64,000 nucleotides of DNA from Frateuria flava (lineage in GTDB: Bacteria; Pseudomonadota; Gammaproteobacteria; Xanthomonadales; Rhodanobacteraceae). Of this stretch, positions 55,637 through 64,000 are shown one piece after another. The stretch covers positions 1-64,000 of the forward strand of contig NZ_JAGJRS010000008.1 of NCBI RefSeq assembly GCF_017837635.1, read 5' to 3'. Each line of letters begins with the position of its first letter. The stretch's first letter is position 1. Below the pieces are notes generated by a model. That model saw only the letters and a list, made by a program, of their open reading frames with translations, searched no databases and had not been told where the DNA came from. Made by a program: the position numbers and the translations under genes.

Positions 55637-56641
55637 ATGAAACAGGAACCGCAAATCACCGGCGCGCAGCGCGCCGCGATCCTGCTGCTCACCCTGGGCG
55701 AGCAGGACGCCGCCGAAGTCCTCAAGCACCTGTCTGCGCGCGACGTGCAGGCGGTCGGCCAGGCCATGGCAGTGCTGACTTCCGTCTCGCGCGAGCAGGT
55801 CGACAAGGTGCTTACCCGCCTGCACGACGACATGGGTTCGCAGACCGCGCTCGGGGTCGGCACCGAGGACTACATCCGCAAGATCCTCACCAACGCACTG
55901 GGTGAAACCAAGGCCGGCAGCCTGATCGACCGCATCCTGCTGGGCCGTTCCAGCAAGGGGCTCGAATCGCTCAAGTGGATGGAAGGCCGCGCCATCGCCG
56001 AGATGGTCGGCCAGGAACATCCGCAGATCATCGCGCTGGTGCTGGCCCACCTGGAGCACGACCAGGCCGCCGAGGTGCTCGGCTACCTGCCGGCGCGCAC
56101 GCGCTCGGACGCGATCATGCGCATCGCCACGCTCGACGGCGTGCAGCCGCACGCGCTCAACGAGCTGGACGAGATCATGGAGCGCCAGTTCTCCGGCAAC
56201 ACCAACAAGCTGAAGTCCGCCAGCGTGGGCGGCCTCAAGGCCGCGGCCGACATCCTCAACGCGATGGAATCCAGCCGCGAGGCCGAGCTGATGGCCGCCA
56301 TCCGCAGCCACGATGCGAACCTGGGCAGCAAGATCGAAGACCTGATGTTCGTCTTCGACGACCTGGTCGAGCTCGACGACCGCTCGATGCAGGCGCTGTT
56401 GCGCGAAGTGCCCTCGCCGCGCCTGATCGTGGCGCTCAAGGGTGCCGAGCCATCGATCCGCGAAAAGATGTTCGCCAACATGTCCAAGCGCGCCGCCGAC
56501 ATGCTGCGCGACGACCTGGAAGTGGCCGGTCCAGTGCGCGTGTCCGAAGTCGATGCCGCGCAGAAGGAAATCCTCGGCATCGCGCGCCGCCTGGCCGATG
56601 CCGGCCAGATCACCCTCGGCAGTTCGGATGACCTGGTCTGA
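55637..56641 (+). CDS. fliG: Flagellar motor switch protein FliG
   Basis: A 334-residue rotor protein that meets the stator. The N-terminal domain binds FliF (GAQRAAILLLTLGEQDAAEV), the middle has the EHPQIIALVLAHLEHDQAAE block, and the C-terminal domain has the charged torque helix (DDLVELDDRSMQALLREV). Its stop shares a base with the fliH start (TGATG). Confidence 0.97.
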   Translation: MKQEPQITGAQRAAILLLTLGEQDAAEVLKHLSARDVQAVGQAMAVLTSVSREQVDKVLTRLHDDMGSQTALGVGTEDYIRKILTNALGETKAGSLIDRILLGRSSKGLESLKWMEGRAIAEMVGQEHPQIIALVLAHLEHDQAAEVLGYLPARTRSDAIMRIATLDGVQPHALNELDEIMERQFSGNTNKLKSASVGGLKAAADILNAMESSREAELMAAIRSHDANLGSKIEDLMFVFDDLVELDDRSMQALLREVPSPRLIVALKGAEPSIREKMFANMSKRAADMLRDDLEVAGPVRVSEVDAAQKEILGIARRLADAGQITLGSSDDLV

Positions 56642-57255
56642 TGAGTGCCGTGCTCACCCGCGAGGCAGGCGCCGGTTACCAGCGCTGGGAGCCGCCGCAG
56701 GTCGGCGCCGCAGCCGCGCCGGCGCCCGCGGAGGCGCCGAACCACCCGACCGTCAGCGACCTGGAAGCGCTCGAGCGCCAGGCGCGTGAGGAAGGCCATG
56801 CCGCCGGCCTGGCCCAGGGCCTGGCCGAGGCGCGCGCGCAGGGGCGCGAGCAGCTGGCGCGGCTGGCATCGATCTGCGAGCAGGCGGCACGCCCGCTCGA
56901 AGCGCTCGATGCCGACGTGGAGCAGGAACTGGCGCAACTGGCCATGCTCGTCGCGCGCCGCGTGATCGTCCAGGAACTGGCCGCGCGGCCCGAGCTGATC
57001 GCGCAGGCCGTCCGCCAGGCCGCCGCCGCGCTGCCCGCCGCCACGCGTGAGCTGCGCGTGCGGCTGCATCCGGACGACCTGGCCTTGATGCGCGAACTCG
57101 ATGCGGCCGAAACGCACTGGCAGCTGGTGGCCGATCCGGCGCTCAAGCGGGGCGATTGCCTGCTCGAAAACGAACGCTCGCGGCTGGATGCGCGGGTGGA
57201 AACACGCCTGGCGGTAATGGTGGATGCGGTGCTCGGGGACGAGGCGGGCGCATGA
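56641..57255 (+). CDS. fliH: Flagellar export stalk protein FliH
   Basis: A 204-residue regulator of the export ATPase FliI. The N-terminus is Pro- and Ala-rich, the middle holds glycine-spaced repeats ([20 protein letters not shown]) typical of FliH, and the C-terminal part is ATP-synthase-delta-like ([20 protein letters not shown]). It begins on the last base of fliG. Its own stop overlaps an ATG that opens a 75-codon frame, while fliI begins only 220 bases later. Confidence 0.93.
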   Translation: MSAVLTREAGAGYQRWEPPQVGAAAAPAPAEAPNHPTVSDLEALERQAREEGHAAGLAQGLAEARAQGREQLARLASICEQAARPLEALDADVEQELAQLAMLVARRVIVQELAARPELIAQAVRQAAAALPAATRELRVRLHPDDLALMRELDAAETHWQLVADPALKRGDCLLENERSRLDARVETRLAVMVDAVLGDEAGA

Positions 57256-57479
57256 GCGTGATCGGCTGCGGCAAGGCCTCCCCCATCCGCCTGTCGGCAC
57301 CTTTCCCCGTGGAACGGGGGAAGGACCCGGTGGCGCACACCTCCGCAAGATCCTTCCTGCGCGCACTTGCCCGATCCCTCCCCAGCGGACTTGCCCGATC
57401 CTCCCCCGGCGCGCGCGGGAAGGTGCCCGAAGGGCGGATGGGGGCCACCCGCCGGATGCCCCACCAGCTCACCCCATGA
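57252..57479 (+). CDS. Bridge frame between fliH and fliI (75 codons, doubtful gene)
   Basis: A frame that starts on the fliH stop (ATGA, 57252-57255) and ends on the fliI start (ATGA, 57476-57479). It passes through an inverted pair of the main GC-rich repeat. The product ([20 protein letters not shown]...) is Arg- and Pro-rich and unlike any flagellar protein. It could keep ribosomes moving from fliH to fliI; this is inference. Confidence 0.3.
   Translation: MSVIGCGKASPIRLSAPFPVERGKDPVAHTSARSFLRALARSLPSGLARSSPGARGKVPEGRMGATRRMPHQLTP
57279..57444. repeat. Inverted pair of the main GC-rich repeat between fliH and fliI
   Basis: CCCCCATCCGCCTGTCGGCA...GTGGAACGGGGGAAGG at the left faces CCCCCGGCGCGCGCGGGAAG...GGGCGGATGGGGG at the right, with a short ACTTGCCCGATCC direct repeat in between. 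Confidence 0.85.
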
Positions 57480-58816
57480 CCCGCGCCTGGACCGAACAAC
57501 TCGCCCGCCGCCGCCAGCGCGCGCAGGCCGCCCACACGCTCACGGTCGAAGGCCGCCTGCGCCGCGTGGTCGGGCTCACCCTTGAGGCCGAGGGCTGCGA
57601 AGCCGCGCTCGGCGCGCGCTGTCTGGTCGACACCGCCGACGGCAGCCAGCTCGACACCGAAGTGGTCGGTTTCGCCGACGAACGCCTGCTGCTGATGCCT
57701 GTCGGTGAAATGCACGGCGTGCTGCCCAACGCCCGCGTGCGCCCGCTTGCCCATGCCGGCGGCCTGCCGGTCGGCGCGGGCCTGCTCGGTCGCGTGATCG
57801 GTGCCGACGGCGTGCCGCTCGATGGTGAAGGCCCGCTGGACACCGGCGAACACGCCGCGCTCAAGGCCGAACCCATCAACCCGATGGCGCGCAAGCCCAT
57901 CGACACCCCGCTGGACACCGGCGTACGCGCGATCAACGCGTTGCTCACCGTCGGCCGCGGCCAGCGTCTTGGCCTGTTCGCCGGCTCCGGCGTCGGCAAG
58001 TCCACGCTGCTGGGCATGATGACCAAGTACACCGACGCCGACGTGGTGGTGGTGGGCCTGATCGGCGAACGCGGCCGCGAGGTGAAGGAGTTCGTCGAGC
58101 ACACCTTGGGCGTGGAAGGCCGCCGCCGCGCGGTGATCGTCGCCGCGCCGGCCGACGCGCCGCCGCTGAAGCGCCTGCGCGGCGCGCAGTACGCCACCGC
58201 GATCGCCGAATGGTTCCGCGACCGTGGCCAGCGCGTGCTGCTGCTGATGGACTCGCTCACCCGTTACGCCCAGGCCCAGCGCGAGATCGCGCTGGCCATC
58301 GGCGAGCCGCCCGCCACCAAGGGCTACCCGCCGTCGGTGTTCGCCATGCTGCCGGCGCTGGTCGAGCGCGCCGGCAACGATGCCGAGGGCGTGGGCTCGA
58401 TCACCGCCTTCTACACCGTGCTGACCGAAGGCGACGACTACCGCCACGATCCCATCGCCGACGCCGCGCGCGCGATCCTGGACGGCCACATCGTGCTCTC
58501 GCGCGACCTGGCCGAGGCCGGCCACTACCCGGCGATCGATATCGAAGCCTCGATCAGCCGCGTGATGCCGGCGGTCACCGCGCGCGAGCACCAGCGCGCC
58601 GCGCAGCGCTTCCGCCAGGTCTACTCGGCCTACCGCCAGCAGCGCGACCTGATCGCGGTGGGCGCCTACCAGAAAGGCTCGGACCCGCAGGTCGACCAGG
58701 CCATCGTGATGTGGCCGCGGCTGCGCGGGTTCCTGCAGCAGGAAGTGGACGAACCGATGAGCCTGGCCGACGGCATCGCCGCCCTGAACGCTCTCGCCGC
58801 CGAGGCCGCCGCGTGA
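57476..58816 (+). CDS. fliI: Flagellum-specific ATPase FliI
   Basis: A 446-residue export ATPase related to the F1 beta subunit. Walker A is [16 protein letters not shown] (about 164-179), Walker B lies in [18 protein letters not shown], and the N-terminal barrel and C-terminal helical domain are both present. The family block [18 protein letters not shown] is intact. The ATG at 57476 gives a normal-length protein ([17 protein letters not shown]). The upstream in-frame extension is made of repeats. Its stop overlaps the GTG of fliJ. Confidence 0.96.
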   Translation: MTRAWTEQLARRRQRAQAAHTLTVEGRLRRVVGLTLEAEGCEAALGARCLVDTADGSQLDTEVVGFADERLLLMPVGEMHGVLPNARVRPLAHAGGLPVGAGLLGRVIGADGVPLDGEGPLDTGEHAALKAEPINPMARKPIDTPLDTGVRAINALLTVGRGQRLGLFAGSGVGKSTLLGMMTKYTDADVVVVGLIGERGREVKEFVEHTLGVEGRRRAVIVAAPADAPPLKRLRGAQYATAIAEWFRDRGQRVLLLMDSLTRYAQAQREIALAIGEPPATKGYPPSVFAMLPALVERAGNDAEGVGSITAFYTVLTEGDDYRHDPIADAARAILDGHIVLSRDLAEAGHYPAIDIEASISRVMPAVTAREHQRAAQRFRQVYSAYRQQRDLIAVGAYQKGSDPQVDQAIVMWPRLRGFLQQEVDEPMSLADGIAALNALAAEAAA

Positions 58817-59244
58817 GCAAGCGCGCCGACCGCCTGCAGCCGGCCGCCGACCAGGCCAAGCAGCGCAGCGAAGACGCCGTGCTCAAGCTGGCCGAGCAGC
58901 AGCAGCGGCTGGCCAAGGCCGAGCGCCAGTTGATGGAGCTGCGCGGCTACCGCCAGGAATACGCCAGCCCGCCGAGTGTCGGCGGTTTGACGGCCACCGC
59001 GCTGATGAACCGCCAGCAATTCGTCGAACGCATCGACCGGGCGATCGAACAGCAGGCCGTCGAAATCGAACGCCAGCGCCGCCTGCTCGACCAGATGCGC
59101 GGCCTGTGGCGTGACGCGCATGCCCGCGAAGCCGCGCTGGACAACGTGATCGACCGCTACCGCGAGCAGGACCGCAAGGCCGAGGAACGTCGCGAACAGA
59201 ACGACATCGACGAGCGCATGCAGTACCGCCGCCCCGCGCGCTAG
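58813..59244 (+). CDS. fliJ: Flagellar export protein FliJ
   Basis: A 143-residue coiled-coil protein that acts as the stalk of the export ATPase. The whole length is helical with long runs of charged residues ([40 protein letters not shown]). The GTG start overlaps the fliI stop (GTGA), which is the usual tight coupling. The next gene, fliK, is 68 bases away. Confidence 0.92.
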   Translation: MSKRADRLQPAADQAKQRSEDAVLKLAEQQQRLAKAERQLMELRGYRQEYASPPSVGGLTATALMNRQQFVERIDRAIEQQAVEIERQRRLLDQMRGLWRDAHAREAALDNVIDRYREQDRKAEERREQNDIDERMQYRRPAR

Positions 59245-59312
59245 CGCTTGGCGCGAAGTTTGCTGGCCTCTCACCGACGTATGCCGCTTGAAGCCTTGAT
59301 GAGGAAGTGCCC

Positions 59313-60320
59313 ATGAGCGCGACCACCGCCGCCGTGAACCCCGTCCAGCCGACCCCGCCGCCGGCCCGGCCCGCCGCAAGTCCGGCGTCCGGCACGGACG
59401 AGAGCCGCTTCGACCGCCACCTGGATGCCGCCCGCCAGCAACACGGGCAGGCGCAGGACAAGCCGGCGCAGGACGACCCCAGGCACGAGGCGGCAACATC
59501 CGAGGCGCCGGCCAAGGCGCAAACGCAGAAACCGGTCGAAGCACCCGCGAAGGACGAGGGCGACCCGGACGCCGCCGCGCTGGCCGCGGCCATGCTCGCG
59601 CTGATCGGGCAGGCCGCACCGGCCAAGCCGCTGACGGCGGCCGGCATGGTGGCCCATGCGGCGAACAAATCGGTGACCGCCGGAACCGGCGCCAAGACCC
59701 CGGCCGCGATGGTTTTGCTCGCCAACACCGCCGCCACCACGGCGGCTGCCAGGACCGCGATCAACGTCGAGGCCAACGCGCTGGCGACGATGATCGCCAA
59801 ACCCGCCGAGCAGAAAGATGCGCCGATCGACCCGGCACAACTCGGCAGCCTGTCGGCCAACCCGATGCCGGCGCCCGAGGCCGCCACCACCGTCGCGCCG
59901 GCGCACAACCTCAGCGTCGCCAGTCCGGCAGGCACCCCGGCGTTCGCGCAGGAGTTGGGCCAGCACGTGGTCTGGCTGGGCCTGCAGGACGTCAAGCAGG
60001 CGCGCATCCGCCTGCACCCGGAGGACCTGGGCGCGATGGACGTCAAGGTCAGCATGAACCACGACCGCGTGGACGTGAGCTTCGCCGTGCAGCATCCGGC
60101 GGCCGTGCATGCGGTCCAGCAGACGCTGCCGCAGCTTGACGCGCTGCTGGCGCAGCACGGCCTGGCCCTCGGCCAGGCCGACGTGGGGCAGCGCCAGCAG
60201 CACGGCGAAGGCGGGCGCGGTGGCGAGGCAGGTGGGGCGATCGGCGAGATCGAGGCCGAGCCCGCCGTGATGGCGAGCATGCCGGTCGCAGCGCTCGGGA
60301 TGCTCGATACGTTTGCCTGA
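59313..60320 (+). CDS. fliK: Flagellar hook-length control protein FliK
   Basis: A 335-residue ruler protein. The N-terminal two thirds are Ala/Pro/Gln-rich and poorly conserved, as usual. The C-terminal switch domain (about 205-290) carries the family core VKQARIRLHPEDLGAMDVKV and a helix near LPQLDALLAQHGLALGQADV. An AGGA ribosome-binding site eight bases upstream supports the ATG at 59313. It ends the fliE operon; a 597-base gap with repeats and a new promoter follows. Confidence 0.93.
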   Translation: MSATTAAVNPVQPTPPPARPAASPASGTDESRFDRHLDAARQQHGQAQDKPAQDDPRHEAATSEAPAKAQTQKPVEAPAKDEGDPDAAALAAAMLALIGQAAPAKPLTAAGMVAHAANKSVTAGTGAKTPAAMVLLANTAATTAAARTAINVEANALATMIAKPAEQKDAPIDPAQLGSLSANPMPAPEAATTVAPAHNLSVASPAGTPAFAQELGQHVVWLGLQDVKQARIRLHPEDLGAMDVKVSMNHDRVDVSFAVQHPAAVHAVQQTLPQLDALLAQHGLALGQADVGQRQQHGEGGRGGEAGGAIGEIEAEPAVMASMPVAALGMLDTFA

Positions 60321-60460
60321 GGGCTCGGGCCCTTCGACGCCACCCTGCGGCCACCTCTGCGGTGGCTGGGATCCGTTCGCGCTGAGTGCAGGCGCCGAAG
60401 TCGAAGCGTGCTCGTCGCACGCCGACCTTCGTGCACCGGCGTGTATCCCGCCCAAGAGCG

Positions 60461-60690
60461 CCCCCATCCGCCTGTCGGCACCTTCCCCCGCGTTCGCGGG
60501 GGAAGGACTCGGGCTCGGACGCCGCGACCGCGATCCTTCCAGGGTCGCGGGGGAGGGACCCCGGGCCCGGGCGCCGCGACTTCCATCCTTCCCTTCCACC
60601 GCGTTCGCGGAGGAACAACTTCGGCCCGGGCGCTGCGACCTCGATCCTTCGCCCGTTCACGGGGGAAGGTGCCCGAAGGTCGGATGGGGG
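60461..60690. repeat. Main GC-rich repeat block between fliK and fliL
   Basis: Units of the CCCCCATCCGCCTGTCGGCA...CCCCCGCGTTCGCGGGGGAAGG type and their inverted partners fill this block, with three short ATCCTTCC-start subunits inside. A further pair of the TTCGAC/GAACGG family lies at 60330-60412. The space 60321-60917 contains no gene that I can support, only these repeats and the fliL promoter. Confidence 0.85.
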
Positions 60691-60837
60691 AAGCCTTGCG
60701 AAAGCCCCCCCATCCGCCCCCTTCACGCCCCGCCGGTTTCCAGACACCCGCCGTGATCGCGACGCGCCCGTTCCCCGGCACGCGTCAAGAAAGCGCCACG
60801 CCTGCCGCAAACCCTGCAGGACCAACGCTCCGGGCCG

Positions 60838-60853
60838 TGGCACGCGGATTGCA
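60838..60853 (+). promoter_or_regulatory. Sigma-54 promoter of the fliL operon
   Basis: TGGCACGCGGATTGCA matches the consensus TGGCACG-N4-TTGCA in full. The start codon of fliL is 66 bases after the -12 GC. Confidence 0.95.
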
Positions 60854-60917
60854 ACAAGGCCCGTGCAAGGCGGTGCCCCGAGCGCCAGCCGAAGAAAAAC
60901 GACAACGAGGTTGAGGC

Positions 60918-61427
60918 ATGGCAAGTACGGAACAGGAAGCGGTGGCGCCGACGAAGAAAAAGCGCTCGCCGCTGGTGATCGGCCTGGTGGTGGCGCTGCT
61001 GGCGGTGTCCGGCGCGTGCGCCTATCTGTTCACCTCGCGCGGACACGACAAGCCGGCCGCCGCGTCCACCGACAAGGAAGGCGGCGCGGCCGCACCGGCA
61101 AAGACGCAGCCGGAATTCTTCCTGCCGCTGGACCCGGCCTTCGTCGTCAATTTCCGCGACGACGACGCGATGCGCTACCTGCAGGTCGGCGTCACCCTGA
61201 TGTCGCACGACCAGGCCGCGCTGGACACCGTCAAGGGCGTCGACCCGGTGGTGCGCAACGCCCTGGTGATGCTGTTCAGCCGCCAGAGCTACTCCGTCCT
61301 CACCGACCCGGCCGGCAAGCAGAAGCTGCAGGCCGAGGCGCTGGAGGCCGTGCGCAAGATCGTCCAGGCGCGCACCGGCAAGCCCGGCATCGACGCGCTG
61401 TACTTCACCAGCTTCGTGATGCAGTGA
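60918..61427 (+). CDS. fliL: Flagellar basal body-associated protein FliL
   Basis: A 169-residue inner-membrane protein that supports stator function. A single N-terminal transmembrane helix (about 16-35, LVIGLVVALLAVSGACAYLF) precedes a linker and a periplasmic domain with FFLPLDPAFVVNFRDDDAMR and YLQVGVTLMSHDQAALDTVK. It is the first gene of the fliLMNOP operon and follows a perfect sigma-54 promoter. A GAGG site lies before the ATG. Confidence 0.95.
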   Translation: MASTEQEAVAPTKKKRSPLVIGLVVALLAVSGACAYLFTSRGHDKPAAASTDKEGGAAAPAKTQPEFFLPLDPAFVVNFRDDDAMRYLQVGVTLMSHDQAALDTVKGVDPVVRNALVMLFSRQSYSVLTDPAGKQKLQAEALEAVRKIVQARTGKPGIDALYFTSFVMQ

Positions 61428-61437
61428 GGCATCGCCC

Positions 61438-62451
61438 ATGAGCGACCTGCTTTCCCAGGACGAAATCGACGCGCTGCTGGACGGCGTCACCGGCGGCAGC
61501 GTCGCCACCGGCGAGGACGAGCCGCCACCCACCGAAGCGGTGCAGGCCTACGACTTCACCCAGCAGGACCGCATCGTGCGCGGCCGTCTGCCGACGCTGG
61601 AGATGGTCAACGACCGCTTCGCCCGCTTCTTCCGCCTGGGCGTGTTCAACGTCCTGCGCAAGAGCTGCGAGGTCTCGGTGCTGGGCGTGAAGATGGTGAA
61701 GTTCGCCGAGTACGTGCACAGCCTGGCGGTGCCGAGCAACCTCAACCTGGTGCGCATCAAGCCGCTGCGCGGCACCGCGCTGGTGGTGTTCGAGCCGCGG
61801 CTGGTGTTCACCGTGATCGACAACTTCTTCGGCGGCGACGGGCGCTTCCACGCGCGCATCGAGGGCCGCGATTTCAGCGCCATCGAAAACCGCGTGATCC
61901 AGATCATGCTCACCGAGCTGTTCGGCGCCATGACCGAGGCGTGGAACCCGGTGCTGCCGCTGGAGTTCGAGTACATCAACTCCGAGATCAACCCGCAGTT
62001 CGCCAACATCGTCAGCCCGACCGAAACCGTGGTGATCTCGCGCTTCCACGTCGAGCTCGACGGCGGCGGTGGCGAGATCCACCTGACGCTGCCCTACGCG
62101 ATGGTCGAGCCGATCCGCACGCTGCTGGACGCTGGCGTGCAGAGCGACCTGGCTGACCGCGACGACCGTTTCACCGAACACCTGCACGAGGAAGTGCTCG
62201 ACGCGGAAGTCGAGCTGAGCTCGCTGCTGCTGGAGGCGCAACTGTCCATTGGCGACTTCCTGCAGCTGCGCCCGGGCGATGTGATCCCGGTGACGCTGCC
62301 CGAGCTGTGCACCGTCTTCGCCGAAGACGTGCCGGTGTTCCGCGGCCGCTACGGCCAGGCCAACGGCCAGACGGCGATCCAGTTCCAATCCCATGTCGGT
62401 CGCCGCGAACGGCGCGCGTCCGGCGAGTTCACAGAGAAGAAAAGCGCATGA
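61438..62451 (+). CDS. fliM: Flagellar motor switch protein FliM
   Basis: A 337-residue rotor protein that binds CheY-P. The N-terminal LLSQDEIDALLDGVTGG is the CheY-binding motif, followed by the middle domain (YDFTQQDRIVRGRLPTLEMV, LFGAMTEAWNPVLPLEFEYI) and the C-terminal SpoA-like domain. Its stop overlaps the fliN start (ATGA). Confidence 0.97.
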   Translation: MSDLLSQDEIDALLDGVTGGSVATGEDEPPPTEAVQAYDFTQQDRIVRGRLPTLEMVNDRFARFFRLGVFNVLRKSCEVSVLGVKMVKFAEYVHSLAVPSNLNLVRIKPLRGTALVVFEPRLVFTVIDNFFGGDGRFHARIEGRDFSAIENRVIQIMLTELFGAMTEAWNPVLPLEFEYINSEINPQFANIVSPTETVVISRFHVELDGGGGEIHLTLPYAMVEPIRTLLDAGVQSDLADRDDRFTEHLHEEVLDAEVELSSLLLEAQLSIGDFLQLRPGDVIPVTLPELCTVFAEDVPVFRGRYGQANGQTAIQFQSHVGRRERRASGEFTEKKSA

Positions 62452-62783
62452 CTGCCAATGACGCCGCGGTCGCCGACCGCATCGAATCGGACGCCCTGAG
62501 CGGTTTTGCCGTTGAGGGTGGGGATGTCAACCTGGACATGATCCTGGACGTGCCGGTGACGGTCGCGATGGAGGTCGGTCGCACCCGCATCAGCATCCGC
62601 AACCTGCTGCAGCTCAACCAGGGTTCCGTGGTGGAGCTGGACCGCGCCGCCGGCGAGCCGCTGGACGTGTTCGTCAACGGCACGCTGGTCGCCCACGGCG
62701 AGGTGGTGGTGATCAACGAGAAGTTCGGCATCCGCCTGACCGACGTGGTCAGCCCGGCCGAGCGCGTTCGCAAGTTGCGGTGA
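62448..62783 (+). CDS. fliN: Flagellar motor switch protein FliN
   Basis: A 111-residue rotor protein forming the lower C-ring. The SpoA domain covers about 28-105 with MILDVPVTVAMEVGRTRISI, LNQGSVVELDRAAGEPLDVF and EKFGIRLTDVVSPAERVRKL. It is coupled to fliM through an ATGA overlap. Confidence 0.97.
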   Translation: MTANDAAVADRIESDALSGFAVEGGDVNLDMILDVPVTVAMEVGRTRISIRNLLQLNQGSVVELDRAAGEPLDVFVNGTLVAHGEVVVINEKFGIRLTDVVSPAERVRKLR

Positions 62784-62787
62784 GGCC

Positions 62788-63192
62788 GTGATTCGGGATT
62801 CGGGCTTCGGGATTCGGCTGCGGGCGCTTGCGCCCGTGGCGGCGGCGCCCGAAATGAATGTCGGGGGCGAGTTGCTGCGGGTGTTGTTGAGCCTGGCCGC
62901 CGTCATCGCGTTGATTTTCGTGGCGGGCTGGATGAGTCGACGGCTGCAAGCGCGCAATCTGCCCGGGGGGCGGCGCATCCGTTGCGTCGAATCGATGGCG
63001 GTGGGCGCGCGCGAGCGCGTGCTGCTGATCGATGCCGACGGCAAGCGCCTGCTGGTCGGGGTGGGGCAGGGTGGCCTGCGCACGCTGCACGTGTACGAGG
63101 GCGAGGCGCCGGTCGACGCCAACCCGCCGGCGCCGTCGCCGGTCGCTCCCAACTTCGCGCAACTGCTGTCGCGCTGGAAAGGCAAGTCGTGA
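62788..63192 (+). CDS. fliO: Flagellar biosynthetic protein FliO
   Basis: A small membrane protein that helps assemble FliP. The family core begins [20 protein letters not shown], with one transmembrane helix, then [20 protein letters not shown] and [20 protein letters not shown]. The start is uncertain: GTG at 62788 (134 residues), GTG at 62836, or ATG at 62854 (112 residues). The first option reads through a GATTCGGG repeat. The stop overlaps the GTG of fliP. Confidence 0.88.
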   Translation: MIRDSGFGIRLRALAPVAAAPEMNVGGELLRVLLSLAAVIALIFVAGWMSRRLQARNLPGGRRIRCVESMAVGARERVLLIDADGKRLLVGVGQGGLRTLHVYEGEAPVDANPPAPSPVAPNFAQLLSRWKGKS

Positions 63193-64000
63193 AATCGCAG
63201 GTCGTGAAAGTGATGTCGTTCCGTGGCGCACGCTGGCTGCTCGCGCTGGTGCTGATGGTGTTGCCGCTGTCTGTCTTCGCGCAGGCGGCCCCCGCGCCGG
63301 CCATGCCCGCACCCGCGTTGAGCATGCCGGCGAGCCCCAGCCTGTCCGGTGGCGGCATTCCCGTGTTGACCGTGCACGATGCGCCGGGCGGTGCGAAGAA
63401 CTGGACGCTGTCGCTGCAGTTGCTGGGCCTGATGACGGTCCTGACGCTGCTGCCGGCGATCCTGCTGATGATGACCTCGTTCACCCGGATCATCATCGTG
63501 CTGGGCTTCCTGCGCCAGGCGCTGGGCACGCAGTCGACGCCACCCAACCAGGTGCTGCTCGGCCTGGCGCTGTTCCTGACGCTGTTCGTGATGGGCCCGG
63601 TGTTCAACAAGGCCTACAGCGATGGCGTCAAGCCGTACATGGACGGCCAGATGTCCGCCGAGCAGGCGCTGCCCGCCGCCAGTGCGCCGTTCAAGCGCTT
63701 CATGCTCGACCAGACGCGTGATGCCGACCTGCAGCTGTTCACCCAACTGGCCAAGGAGAAGCCCTTCGCCAGCAAGGACGACGTGCCCTTCCGCGTGGCG
63801 ATGCCGGCGTTCCTGACCTCGGAGCTGAAGACCGCGTTCCAGATGGGCTTCCTGCTGTTCATCCCGTTCTTGATCATCGACCTGGTGGTCGCCAGCGTGC
63901 TGATGTCGATGGGCATGATGATGGTCTCGCCGATGATCATCTCGCTGCCGTTCAAGATCATGCTGTTCGTGCTGGTCGATGGCTGGACGCTGTTGATCGG
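63189..64000 (+). CDS. fliP: Flagellar export gate protein FliP (3' end cut by window)
   Basis: The first 270 codons of the export-gate subunit FliP, cut only shortly before its expected end. A signal peptide (about 14-32, [18 protein letters not shown]) and then a Pro/Ala-rich stretch precede the first membrane helix. The family motifs [40 protein letters not shown] and FKTAF-type [20 protein letters not shown] are present, then [20 protein letters not shown]. The GTG at 63189 overlaps the fliO stop after a GGAAAGG site; ATG at 63213 is the alternative. Confidence 0.95.
   Translation, partial: MKSQVVKVMSFRGARWLLALVLMVLPLSVFAQAAPAPAMPAPALSMPASPSLSGGGIPVLTVHDAPGGAKNWTLSLQLLGLMTVLTLLPAILLMMTSFTRIIIVLGFLRQALGTQSTPPNQVLLGLALFLTLFVMGPVFNKAYSDGVKPYMDGQMSAEQALPAASAPFKRFMLDQTRDADLQLFTQLAKEKPFASKDDVPFRVAMPAFLTSELKTAFQMGFLLFIPFLIIDLVVASVLMSMGMMMVSPMIISLPFKIMLFVLVDGWTLLI

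Overview
The window is high-GC DNA from a motile gammaproteobacterium, most likely a member of the Xanthomonadales (Rhodanobacteraceae/Xanthomonadaceae). The pointers are the gene order of the flagellar cluster (fliC-fliD-fliS-fliT-pilZ-fleQ-fliEFGHIJK-fliLMNOP), the lexA-imuA-imuB-dnaE2 SOS cassette and the many GC-rich dispersed repeats. The family placement is inferred from layout, not from a search.

Region 1 (1-31 kb) is mixed chromosomal DNA. An IS481-type element is cut by the left edge. It is followed by an XRE regulator, an alpha/beta hydrolase, an NTF2-like protein, a DHA2 exporter, tsaB, and a YeiH-type membrane protein divergent from a LysR regulator. A UdgX-type uracil-DNA glycosylase then meets tail to tail an SOS mutagenesis operon (lexA, imuA, imuB, dnaE2). 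A perfect 14-bp palindrome touches the lexA start codon and lies in the short space shared with a large divergent hybrid sensor kinase. Housekeeping genes follow: tRNA-Phe, yggX, mutY, an AsmA-like gene, ftsY, rsmD, coaD, a lipoprotein, a ferredoxin, gamma-glutamyltransferase, an MBL-fold hydrolase coupled to a bacterial TMEM43 homologue, and an EAL/HDOD protein.

Region 2 (31.3-64 kb) is one large flagellar and chemotaxis cluster. flgN, flgM, flgA and a soluble methyl-accepting protein run leftward. cheV and flgBCDEFGHIJKL, fliC, fliD, fliS, fliT, a PilZ protein, fleQ, fliEFGHIJK and fliLMNOP run rightward; fliP is cut by the right edge. Regulatory signals can be read directly: sigma-54 type -24/-12 promoters before flgB, fliE and fliL (weaker ones before fleQ and pilZ), and sigma-28 promoters before flgM, the chemoreceptor, cheV and fliC. 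This fits a hierarchy in which FleQ with sigma-54 drives the basal body and hook, and FliA, held back by FlgM, drives flagellin and chemotaxis.

The most unusual feature is how GC-rich repeats sit inside operons. At least three families interrupt genes that are otherwise tightly packed. In lexA-imuA, imuB-dnaE2, fliH-fliI and fliT-pilZ the repeat-bearing spacer is spanned by an open frame that ends in an ATGA overlap with the next gene; in the first three it also begins on the stop codon of the previous gene. In flgI a 166-bp element sits inside the coding region, in frame, and lengthens the region before the signal-peptide core. I could not test whether these bridge frames are translated.
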